Positions 53,550 to 61,642 of a DNA stretch of 64,000 nt are shown here, piece by piece. The notes beneath the pieces were generated by a model. The model was not told where the DNA came from and did not search any database. It saw only the letters and a list, made by a program, of their open reading frames with translations. Origin of the DNA: Aurantibacter_A sp039941195 (lineage in GTDB: Bacteria; Bacteroidota; Bacteroidia; Flavobacteriales; Flavobacteriaceae); contig NZ_JBDVFA010000029.1 of assembly GCF_039941195.1 (NCBI RefSeq), positions 1 through 64,000 on the forward strand, given 5' to 3'. A program made the position numbers and the translations under genes. Position 1 is the first letter of the stretch; every line of letters starts with the position of its first letter.

Positions 53550-55451
53550 ATGAAAAACCAACTCTTCTGTCTTCTTTTCATTTTGCTTTGTTCTGCATTA
53601 AGCTTTGGACAAACAAAGGAGATTGATAGTTTGAAAGCTGAGCTATTGAAATCTTCAATTCAAGATACCACAAGAATTCGTATGTATATGACTTTGGCAA
53701 ATACCTATCACTCCTACAGTGTAGATAGTTTGGCGAAATATGCCAAATTAGGAGTGAAGTTATCTAAATTAAATAACGATTATCTTTTAGGTCGCACCTC
53801 ACTCAATTTAGGACTCGCTTTTCGAGCGAGAAATCAAATGGATTCTTCTCGTTATTATTTAAACAATGCTCTCAAAATAGGAAAACTTAAAAAGGATACA
53901 CTTTTACTGAGATACGCTTATACCAATTATGCTCTAACACTTATGGATGATACTGATTTCGATGAAAAAGTTCAAGTAAGCTTAGAGGTAATAAAATTAG
54001 CCCAGGATAATAATTATTACTTGGCGGAAGCTGAATATAACCTTGGTGTAGTTTATGGGAATGCTGGTTATGACAGCCTTGGTCTAAAGTACTTCAAACG
54101 AGCATTAACTAGTTCGGAGATAGGTGAAAACAATAAATTTCTATCGTATACTTTAATGAATTTAGTTCTATACTCGTTTGAAAGTAATAATCTAGATGAG
54201 GCTAAGGCCTACCTAGATAAAATGTCAACACTTTGCGAGAAAATGAAATTACCGAAAGTTTGTTTTAATTATTACCAAAGACTAGGCGCTTATTATGATA
54301 AAGTCGAAATATTCGATAACGCTGAAAAAGCTTATTTAAATGCGATACAAGAGGTTGAAAATATGAACTCCCCATATCATCAAATGTATAGTCATATCTC
54401 TTTAGGGGAACATTATGTATTGGCTGGAAATTTAGAAAAGGCCATTCAAAGTTTTGATAAATTCGAAAAAATTAATGAGAACAATCCAACACGGAGCCTA
54501 GAATTCTGGGCCTTTAAACAAAGGGCAGAAGCAGAGAAATTGATTGGAAATCATGAGATTTCCAATAAATACTTAGAAAAGTATATCAAGATTAATGATT
54601 CCTTGAATTCTGAAAAGAACAAAACTTCAATTGCAAATGCCGAAGCAAAATACCAGACTGTAATAAAAGACAAAGAAATTGCCGAACAAAAACTGGCACT
54701 AGCAGAAAGCAAATCAAAAACCCGCACTATGAATATCTTAATTGTTTCCCTCCTCCTAGGGTCAATTTTATTATGGTTCTCTTTTCGACAGCGCCAAAAG
54801 CGCATGCAGCAGCAGTTGGTCACCATAGAAAGAGAGCAAGAAGTCAGAACCTTAGAATCCCTCATGGAGGGCGAAGAAAAAGAACGTCTTCGTATCGCCA
54901 AAGAATTACACGATGGTGTCAACGGGGATTTGGCGGCCATTAAATTCAAATTGGCATCATTGTTAGAAACCAATAATCAGGTTATCAACGAAGCGGTGGC
55001 CATGATTGATACGAGTAGCGAACAGGTACGTGCCATTTCGCATAATCTAGTGCCGCCATCGTTGAGAGATTTTAACCTCTTGGAGGCGGTTGGTACCTAT
55101 TGCGAAAATATGAACTCGGTTCACCAACCTGAAATAACATTTCAACATTTAGGGAATGCCATAGTATTGAATAAAAAGCAAGAGGCAAATCTTTTCCGAA
55201 TTGTTCAAGAATTAGTCACCAATAGTATCAAACATGCCAAAGCAAAAGAAATTCATGTACAATTAAGTAATGTTGAAAACAACTTGCAATTGACCGTTGA
55301 AGATGACGGTAAAGGTTTTGATGAGAACAATGTTAATGGCGATGGTATTGGCATGCAAAACGTAAAATCTAGAGTTGAATACCTCAACGGGTTAATGGAT
55401 GTTAAATCCGACGGAAAGGGAACTTCTATTACGATAACTATTACCGATTAA
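53550..55451 (+). CDS. TPR-containing sensor histidine kinase, NarL type, copy 1
   Basis: The 633-residue protein has a signal peptide, six to seven TPR repeats outside the cytoplasmic membrane (~20-380), one membrane segment (~394-412) after a short coiled coil, a HisKA_3 domain with His454 in AKELHDGVNGD, and a HATPase_c domain (LVTNSIKHAKA, DDGKGFDENN). This is the usual flavobacterial form: periplasmic TPRs sense a peptide or protein, the kinase phosphorylates the regulator at 57419. Its 3' third is nearly identical with copy 2. Confidence 0.87.
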   Translation: MKNQLFCLLFILLCSALSFGQTKEIDSLKAELLKSSIQDTTRIRMYMTLANTYHSYSVDSLAKYAKLGVKLSKLNNDYLLGRTSLNLGLAFRARNQMDSSRYYLNNALKIGKLKKDTLLLRYAYTNYALTLMDDTDFDEKVQVSLEVIKLAQDNNYYLAEAEYNLGVVYGNAGYDSLGLKYFKRALTSSEIGENNKFLSYTLMNLVLYSFESNNLDEAKAYLDKMSTLCEKMKLPKVCFNYYQRLGAYYDKVEIFDNAEKAYLNAIQEVENMNSPYHQMYSHISLGEHYVLAGNLEKAIQSFDKFEKINENNPTRSLEFWAFKQRAEAEKLIGNHEISNKYLEKYIKINDSLNSEKNKTSIANAEAKYQTVIKDKEIAEQKLALAESKSKTRTMNILIVSLLLGSILLWFSFRQRQKRMQQQLVTIEREQEVRTLESLMEGEEKERLRIAKELHDGVNGDLAAIKFKLASLLETNNQVINEAVAMIDTSSEQVRAISHNLVPPSLRDFNLLEAVGTYCENMNSVHQPEITFQHLGNAIVLNKKQEANLFRIVQELVTNSIKHAKAKEIHVQLSNVENNLQLTVEDDGKGFDENNVNGDGIGMQNVKSRVEYLNGLMDVKSDGKGTSITITITD

Positions 55452-57399
55452 TTTAAAATAGTAAAAAACAAACTCAAAGAACTTGTGAGAAATCAATACA
55501 TATTTATACTTCTCTTTTTAGTGATTTCGGTTTCTGGCTTGGGGCAGACTAAGGAGATTGATAGTTTGAAAAGAGAGCTTTTAAAAACTTCCTTATCCGA
55601 TACCACAGAAATTCGTTTATATATGAAGATAGCTAGAGCCTATCTTCACTATAATAATGATAGTCTCGGGAAATATTCTGATTTAACCTTCAAACTTTCC
55701 AAATCCTCAACCAAATATTATTTTGGACGGGCTAATAACGATAGAGGTATGTATTTTTTCGGTAATGACAAATTAGATTCTGCAAAATATTATTTTAAGA
55801 GCGCTATTGAGATTGGAGAAACAGAAAAGGATACACCCTTGTTAGTCAATGCTTATTCTAACTACGCAGCAACTTTAAGAGATAGGACTGAATTCGAAGA
55901 GAATGTAAAGTTAAACCTAAAGGTCATTGAATTATCAAAAAGTAATAAGCGTCAGATGGGCGTTACACAGTATAACCTTGCATCAACTTACTCAGTAGCT
56001 GGTTTTGATAGTCTTACAATCAAATATTTAAAATTAGCAACCGCAAATGCGGAGGAAAGTAATCACGACTTTCTTCTTGCTCAAACCCTACCAAACTTAG
56101 CTTTTTATGCTTTGGAAAATAATGAATTAGATGATATGAAAATGTATCTCGATAAGAGTTTGAAAATTTGTAAAAAGTTGAAATCACCAAGAGTATGGAG
56201 TACCTATTATATGAACGTAGGACATTATTATAATAAACTAAAAGATTTCAGTAAAGCAGAAGAAGCATATATCAAGGCCTTAAATGAATCTAAGCGAGCG
56301 AATTATGGCTATAACATAATGTATTCGTATATGGCATTAGGGGTGCATTTTGTTTTGGCTCAAAAGCCCAAAAAAGCTATTGAAAATTTTAAAGAATTTG
56401 AAAAGATGTATAATAAGAATTCAGTTCCAAGCATTGGAGTTGATGCGTATGAATACTGGGCTAAGGCTGAAAATATGACTGGAAATTTTCAAAATTCTAA
56501 CAAATACTTGGAAAAGTACGTTAAGATAAATGATTCTTTAAACTCCGAAAAGAATAAAACTTCTATTGCAAACGCTGAAACAAAATACCAAACCGAAAAA
56601 AAAGACAAAGAAATTGCAGAACAGCAATTGGAATTAGCCGACCAACAATTAGCTATTCAAGAAAGCAAATCAAAAACCAGAACGATGAGCATACTTGTCG
56701 TTTCCCTGTTATTGGGTTCTATATTATTATGGTTCTCTTTCCGGCAGCGCCAAAAACGCATGCAGCAGCAGTTGGTGACCATCGAAAAAGAACAAGAAGT
56801 CAGAACCTTAGAATCCCTCATGGAGGGCGAAGAAAAAGAACGTTTGCGAATTGCAAAAGAATTGCATGATGGTGTCAATGGCGATCTTGCAGCCATCAAA
56901 TTTAAATTGACCTCATTACTAGAAACCAATAACCAGGTCATCAATGAGGCGGTGGAAATGATTGATACCAGTAGTGAGCAAGTGCGGGCTATTTCACATA
57001 ATTTGGTACCACCATCTTTGAGAGATTTTAATTTGCTTAAAGCTGTGGAATCGTATTGTGAAAACATGAACGCTATTCACGAGCCTGAAATTATTTTTCA
57101 ACATCTGGGCGACGAAATTGTATTGAAAAAAAAGCAAGAGGCAAATCTTTTCCGAATTGTTCAAGAATTAGTCACCAATAGTATCAAACATGCCGAAGCG
57201 AAAGAAATTCATGTACAATTAAGTAATGTTGAAAACAACTTGCAGTTGACCGTTGAGGATGATGGAAAAGGCTTTGATGTGGCGAATGTAAAAAGTGACG
57301 GTATTGGTATGCAGAATGTAAAATCTAGAGTTGAATACCTCAACGGATTAATGGATGTTAAATCCGACGGAAAGGGAACTTCTATTACGATAACTATTA
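55173..57399. repeat. gene-conversion tracts between the two kinases
   Basis: Identical tracts link the two genes, for example 55173-55238 with 57129-57194 (66 bp) and 55392-55443 with 57348-57399 (52 bp), while neighbouring coding sequence of the same domain differs at many silent sites. Patchy identity of this kind points to repeated gene conversion rather than one recent duplication. Confidence 0.6.
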
Positions 57400-57422
57400 G
57401 TGATAAACTAGATAACGCATGA
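55485..57422 (+). CDS. TPR-containing sensor histidine kinase, NarL type, copy 2
   Basis: The 645-residue paralogue starts at a GTG (RNQYIFILLFLVISV), giving the same signal-peptide length as copy 1; it has His461 in AKELHDGVNGD. Its TPR part differs clearly from copy 1 while the kinase domain is almost the same, with some stretches identical at silent sites. The stop overlaps the start of the response-regulator gene by ATGA. The two kinases thus probably share one regulator but see different ligands. Confidence 0.87.
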   Translation: MRNQYIFILLFLVISVSGLGQTKEIDSLKRELLKTSLSDTTEIRLYMKIARAYLHYNNDSLGKYSDLTFKLSKSSTKYYFGRANNDRGMYFFGNDKLDSAKYYFKSAIEIGETEKDTPLLVNAYSNYAATLRDRTEFEENVKLNLKVIELSKSNKRQMGVTQYNLASTYSVAGFDSLTIKYLKLATANAEESNHDFLLAQTLPNLAFYALENNELDDMKMYLDKSLKICKKLKSPRVWSTYYMNVGHYYNKLKDFSKAEEAYIKALNESKRANYGYNIMYSYMALGVHFVLAQKPKKAIENFKEFEKMYNKNSVPSIGVDAYEYWAKAENMTGNFQNSNKYLEKYVKINDSLNSEKNKTSIANAETKYQTEKKDKEIAEQQLELADQQLAIQESKSKTRTMSILVVSLLLGSILLWFSFRQRQKRMQQQLVTIEKEQEVRTLESLMEGEEKERLRIAKELHDGVNGDLAAIKFKLTSLLETNNQVINEAVEMIDTSSEQVRAISHNLVPPSLRDFNLLKAVESYCENMNAIHEPEIIFQHLGDEIVLKKKQEANLFRIVQELVTNSIKHAEAKEIHVQLSNVENNLQLTVEDDGKGFDVANVKSDGIGMQNVKSRVEYLNGLMDVKSDGKGTSITITISDKLDNA

Positions 57423-58057
57423 TTAAAGTAGCTATTACAGACGACCATTTGTTGGTTATGCAAGGTATAGAATCTATGCTTCAGTTCGAGTCTTCCATAA
57501 AGATTACGGGTAAATATTCATCCGCAGAAAAAACCTTGGAGGCGCTTTCTGAGGAGCAACCTGATGTGCTGTTATTAGACATTAACCTTCCTGATATCAA
57601 TGGTATTGATTTGTGCAAACAGTTGCTTGGTTTGTACCCTGAATTAAAAATAATTGCGCTCAGTTCTCATGATGACACGAACTTTGTAAAGCGTATTTTA
57701 AAAAATGGTGCGAGCGGCTATCTGCTAAAAAATACCAGTAAAGAAGAATTGTTAGAGGCTTTCGAAACGGTACTTTCAGATGGGCAATATTTGCAACCAA
57801 ATATTCAACAAAAATTATTGAACCAATCTTTGGGTACGCAAAAACGAAATACGCTCAAACCCAAATTAACAAGAAGAGAAAAAGAAGTTCTTGCTGCCAT
57901 CTGCGAAGAAATGACCACTCAAGAAATAGCCGAACAACTTTTTATAAGCCCCAAAACCGTGGAAACCCATCGTATGAATTTAATTAGTAAGCTAGGTGCT
58001 AGAAATAGTGTTGGCCTGGTTAAGATTGCAATTGAGCAGGAATTGTTGAAAGATTAA
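57419..58057 (+). CDS. NarL/FixJ-type response regulator
   Basis: The 212-residue product has a receiver domain with Asp54 in LLLDINLPDING and Thr/Ser and Lys switch residues downstream (ALSSHDD, LLKNTSK), and a LuxR-type HTH (LTRREKEVLAAICEEMTTQEIAEQLFISPKTVETHRMN) at ~145-205. It is the obvious output of the two kinases and the best candidate to bind the palindromes at 53116, 58202 and 61545; that is inference from position and dyad symmetry. Confidence 0.87.
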   Translation: MIKVAITDDHLLVMQGIESMLQFESSIKITGKYSSAEKTLEALSEEQPDVLLLDINLPDINGIDLCKQLLGLYPELKIIALSSHDDTNFVKRILKNGASGYLLKNTSKEELLEAFETVLSDGQYLQPNIQQKLLNQSLGTQKRNTLKPKLTRREKEVLAAICEEMTTQEIAEQLFISPKTVETHRMNLISKLGARNSVGLVKIAIEQELLKD

Positions 58058-58302
58058 TCGTTTAATAACTACCACTGCCATTTCAAACCTTTCGGCTTCG
58101 CCCAAGATAAACGCGGTTTAGAAACTAGGAACACGACTAGGCGACTATTGCACTATATCTAAGATTAAAATTTACAAATTCAAACTTCGCACCTCTATTT
58201 CTCAGGGAAAACCCTGAGTTTTTTATTTCAGGGAATACCCCGAAGGTTTTCAACTCGTATCAGAATACTTTAGCAAGTATATATAACCAAAGTAATTCTA
58301 AT
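58058..58302. other. intergenic region with paired palindrome 2
   Basis: 245 bp between the response-regulator gene and the acetyltransferase gene. The only clear elements are the paired palindrome at 58202-58243 and a possible -7 element (ATACTTTAG) downstream. No coding sequence was seen. Confidence 0.55.
58202..58243. promoter_or_regulatory. paired palindrome 2, candidate operator of the acetyltransferase/CapK/ATP-grasp operon
   Basis: TCAGGGAAAACCCTGA at 58202-58217 and TCAGGGAATACCCCGA at 58228-58243, start-to-start 26 bp, with the ATG 59 nt downstream. The first dyad plus the following T run would also fit a terminator of the upstream operon, so a double role is possible. Confidence 0.72.
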
Positions 58303-59007
58303 ATGAAAAATGTATTAATAGCAGGAGCATCAGGGCATGGGGCAATGGTTTTAGATAGTCTTATTAAGGAAGGTAGGTATAATGTAATTGGTTTTATTGA
58401 TTCTTATAAAAGAAAAGGAAGGCTGCTTAACGGCTTAGAAGTTTTAGGTACTGAAAATGACCTTCCTTATCTCATGAATAAATACAACATATCCGGTATC
58501 ATAGTGGCAATTGGCAATAATTGGTCTAGAAAAGGTATGATTGAAAAAATCATGAATATCGAGCCTAAATTAGAGATGATAACATCTATTCACCCCAGTG
58601 CAACCATTGGTCTAGGTGTTAAAATAGGTAAAGGATCTGTTATAATGCCAGGTGCATTTGTCAATGCGAATTCAATTATTGGTGATTTCTGCATTCTTAA
58701 TACAAATTCATCACTCGGTCATGATGGCCAAATGAGTGATTTTTCTAGTATTTCATCAGGCGTCTGTACTGGGGGCAATCTTTTCCTTGGTAAATATTCA
58801 GCTATATCGCTGGGAGTAAATGTTATAGAGAATATCACAATTGGAGCGCACAGTCTTATCGGGGCAGGTTCATTGGTTATCAAAGATGTTTTGTCGAGTA
58901 GTGTGGTGTACGGTTCTCCAGCACGTTTCGTAAGGCAAAGAAACCCTTGTGACCCTTATTTGAATGGAGATAACAACCACCTTTCTATTTGTAAATTATC
59001 AATTTAG
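58303..59007 (+). CDS. NeuD/PglD-like acetyltransferase
   Basis: The 234-residue product has an N-terminal dinucleotide-like domain (VLIAGASGHGAMVLDSLI) and a hexapeptide-repeat domain (IHPSATIGLGVKIGKGSVIMPGAF, HSLIGAGSLVIKDV). This is the NeuD/PglD architecture, which acetylates an amino sugar in surface-glycan synthesis, with His in SSLGHDGQM as likely base. First gene of a three-gene unit behind palindrome 2. Confidence 0.83.
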   Translation: MKNVLIAGASGHGAMVLDSLIKEGRYNVIGFIDSYKRKGRLLNGLEVLGTENDLPYLMNKYNISGIIVAIGNNWSRKGMIEKIMNIEPKLEMITSIHPSATIGLGVKIGKGSVIMPGAFVNANSIIGDFCILNTNSSLGHDGQMSDFSSISSGVCTGGNLFLGKYSAISLGVNVIENITIGAHSLIGAGSLVIKDVLSSSVVYGSPARFVRQRNPCDPYLNGDNNHLSICKLSI

Positions 59008-59026
59008 ACAGTAACAAGCTTATATT

Positions 59027-60385
59027 ATGAATAGAACAACCGAGCTTAAGAATGTCCGAAAAACTGCTACATTTCGAAATACTATTTTTTGGTTTTTTGA
59101 TTGTTTAAAAGGGGCGAAGGTTCGTAAGCACTATACTGCTGTGCGCTTGATAAATAAGAATCACGAATCTAAATATTCGATAGAAAAGCGAAAAGAATAT
59201 CTTTCTGCAATACTGCAGCATACATTGAAAACTGTACCATATTACAGGGCATTAGGGTTGAAAACTGTTTCTTTGGACTGTTTTCCTGTGATTAATAAGA
59301 ACAGTATACGAAAGCATTCTAAATCTTTTTGCGCTGCCCAATATGTAGTAACCAAAACATACAAAACTACTACTAGTGGATCAACCGGTACACCTTTTAC
59401 TGTTTTTCATGATAATAGCAAAAGAAGACGACATAAAGCGGATGTTCGGTTTTTTTGGGATACGATTTTTCATCCATGGGGAACTAAAATTTATTATTTA
59501 AAGCTTTGGAACGATAGAAATAAAAAGGGAAGACTAATTCAGAAAATACAGAATATGGTTCCTGTAGATGTACTCAAACTTGATGACTTAAAGATAGCGC
59601 AGCTATTGAGTGATATAAAAGCAGATAAAGCCCCTGTAAGTATATTGGCATACGCTTCAGCCCTCGATCAAATCGTAAAGTACCTAAGTCGAAACCAAAC
59701 CGACCTATCGAAAATGGGTGTAATTTCGATAGTTGCTATGTCTGAATCACTCGATTCCAATACAAAAGAATATTTAGAGCACCATTTTGATTGTCCCGTA
59801 GTATCGCGTTATGCCAATTTAGAAAATGGATTACTTGCCCAGCAGACTGTATTTTGTGGCAATTATTTTCTATTGAATCTGGCAAGTTATCACATCGAGA
59901 TATTAAAACTTAATGAAGACACTCCGGTCGAGCAAGGCGAAACAGGCCGAATAATAGTGACAGATTTCTTTAACCGCGCCATGCCTATGATTCGCTACGA
60001 TACAGGAGATTTGGGTGTGCTGAGAAAATTTGAAAGGCAAGGTGTGGTTCAGTATGTGCTAAAAAAAGTAGAAGGTCGACGTATGGATGCGATTTATGAT
60101 ACGGAAGGTATGCCGATTTCATCGCTTCTTCTTTCTAATAGCATGTGGAAATACGATGAACTGAATCAATTTCAGTTTATACAAAAAGATAGGCATCGGT
60201 ATGAATTTATACTGAATCCCATAGCAGATTTTTCAAGAGAGAAAGAACTTTTAGACGAATTCAAAGCTTGTTTGGGCAGCAATGCCATAATCAAAATAAC
60301 CTACGTAGACGAGATACCACTGTTATCGTCGGGGAAACGGAAGAAGGTATTGAACCATATGAAGAAAAAACCGAAAACGGTATAA
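59027..60385 (+). CDS. CapK/PaaK-like adenylate-forming ligase
   Basis: The 452-residue product contains TTTSGSTGTPFTVFHD at ~117, the AMP-binding loop of the phenylacetate-CoA ligase family, followed by PMIRYDTGDLG and YVLKKVEGRRMDAI. The CapK branch is typical of capsule and exopolysaccharide loci. It would activate a carboxylic acid with ATP; the acid is unknown. Encoded 19 nt after the NeuD-like gene. Confidence 0.82.
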   Translation: MNRTTELKNVRKTATFRNTIFWFFDCLKGAKVRKHYTAVRLINKNHESKYSIEKRKEYLSAILQHTLKTVPYYRALGLKTVSLDCFPVINKNSIRKHSKSFCAAQYVVTKTYKTTTSGSTGTPFTVFHDNSKRRRHKADVRFFWDTIFHPWGTKIYYLKLWNDRNKKGRLIQKIQNMVPVDVLKLDDLKIAQLLSDIKADKAPVSILAYASALDQIVKYLSRNQTDLSKMGVISIVAMSESLDSNTKEYLEHHFDCPVVSRYANLENGLLAQQTVFCGNYFLLNLASYHIEILKLNEDTPVEQGETGRIIVTDFFNRAMPMIRYDTGDLGVLRKFERQGVVQYVLKKVEGRRMDAIYDTEGMPISSLLLSNSMWKYDELNQFQFIQKDRHRYEFILNPIADFSREKELLDEFKACLGSNAIIKITYVDEIPLLSSGKRKKVLNHMKKKPKTV

Positions 60386-60389
60386 AGTA

Positions 60390-61430
60390 ATGATTGTGCA
60401 TTTTAACAAACCTGGTAGAATCAAGGTTTTTTTTAAAGATTCTAATAAGAAAAACTTTTTTAAGATATGTAAAGAGGTGTTAGTGCTTTGGGCCACTAAA
60501 AAGGAGGTGCCAATGTATTATTTTAAGCATTTGTATAGAAAAGATATTACAAATTATCGAGAATATATGGGCTCTAAGTTGGTACGCAGAATAAAAGCCA
60601 GTACCCGACTACACAAGCCAGAGTATACCTCTATCTTAAATAATAAACTGAATTTTTCGCTGTATTGTGAAAAAAATTCTATTCCCACACCAACACTTTT
60701 AGGCCATAATTTTGAGACAACATTTTTTTGTCAAAATAAGGTAAGTCACTTACGAACTCTTGACGAATTAATTCAATTCTATAGCTTGATATTTGATACT
60801 ACAAATCTGCAAGCTATATTTTTTAGGCCTTTGGCTCTCTTAGGGGGCAAGGGATGTTTCAAATTGGATAAAAAGAACTATTGCGAGAAGTTGAAAGCTG
60901 AATTTAAAAACCTATTACAGGGAGATTATACCCATACCGAAGTCATAGCACAGCACCACGATATCAATCGTATCTATGCTAAATCAATAAATACACTTCG
61001 TATACTTACATACCTCAATAAAGACAAGGTTGAGGTCGTTACTTCTTTTATTCGTTTTGGTGCTGGTGGTAGTGTTGTTGATAATGGTTCTTCTGGCGGA
61101 CTTTCGGTTGGTATAGTACAAGAGTCAGGTACGCTAAAATGCTTATCGTACGTAGATATGGAATTTGGTGGCGGGGAACTAGAACGGCACCCTGATACCG
61201 CATTTCTATTTGAAGGTTTTAAAATACCTTTTTTTAAAGAAGCTTGTGAGCTAGTTAAACAAGCCACAGAACATATTCCTAATGGTTTTATAGGTTGGGA
61301 TGTAGCTATAACACCAACCGGACCGACAATTATTGAAGGAAATGAGAACCCCAGCCTTTTCGTGATGGACGTGCTTGATGGCGGACTTTTAAAAAACCCA
61401 AAAATGCTAAAAGTAATAGCTGCGATATGA
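60390..61430 (+). CDS. sugar-transfer-associated ATP-grasp protein
   Basis: The 346-residue product belongs to the ATP-grasp group linked to sugar transfer: LLGGKGCFKLDK as the grasp loop, RILTYLNKDKVEVVTSF, and the metal-binding WDVAITPTGPTIIEGNENPS at the C-terminus. ATP-grasp enzymes make amide or ester bonds through an acyl phosphate. With the CapK-like ligase it could attach an amino acid or similar group to a glycan. Last gene of the operon. Confidence 0.82.
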   Translation: MIVHFNKPGRIKVFFKDSNKKNFFKICKEVLVLWATKKEVPMYYFKHLYRKDITNYREYMGSKLVRRIKASTRLHKPEYTSILNNKLNFSLYCEKNSIPTPTLLGHNFETTFFCQNKVSHLRTLDELIQFYSLIFDTTNLQAIFFRPLALLGGKGCFKLDKKNYCEKLKAEFKNLLQGDYTHTEVIAQHHDINRIYAKSINTLRILTYLNKDKVEVVTSFIRFGAGGSVVDNGSSGGLSVGIVQESGTLKCLSYVDMEFGGGELERHPDTAFLFEGFKIPFFKEACELVKQATEHIPNGFIGWDVAITPTGPTIIEGNENPSLFVMDVLDGGLLKNPKMLKVIAAI

Positions 61431-61544
61431 CATTACTATTTGCCCAAATACTCTCTGATGGGGTGTTAATACCTGTCTGTTGAATAAATTATTATTTAAA
61501 AGTACTCCTGACTACTCTTATTTACTAATCCTAAATACTTTTTC

Positions 61545-61586
61545 TCAGGGAAAACCCTGAGTTTTTTCTTTCAGGGAAAACCCTGA
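61545..61586. promoter_or_regulatory. paired palindrome 3, candidate operator of the LRR lipoprotein gene
   Basis: TCAGGGAAAACCCTGA at 61545-61560 and again at 61571-61586, start-to-start 26 bp, ATG 56 nt downstream. The first dyad is followed by a T run and could also terminate the preceding operon. Confidence 0.73.
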
Positions 61587-61642
61587 AGGTTTTAAACAGC
61601 TATGAAAATATCTTGCACAAATAATAATCAAAACTTTATGTT

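Noticed and set aside
60974..61267. A 97-codon leftward ORF inside the ATP-grasp gene
   Set aside because: The rightward frame carries clear ATP-grasp motifs; the opposite frame is low-complexity (Pro/Ser runs).
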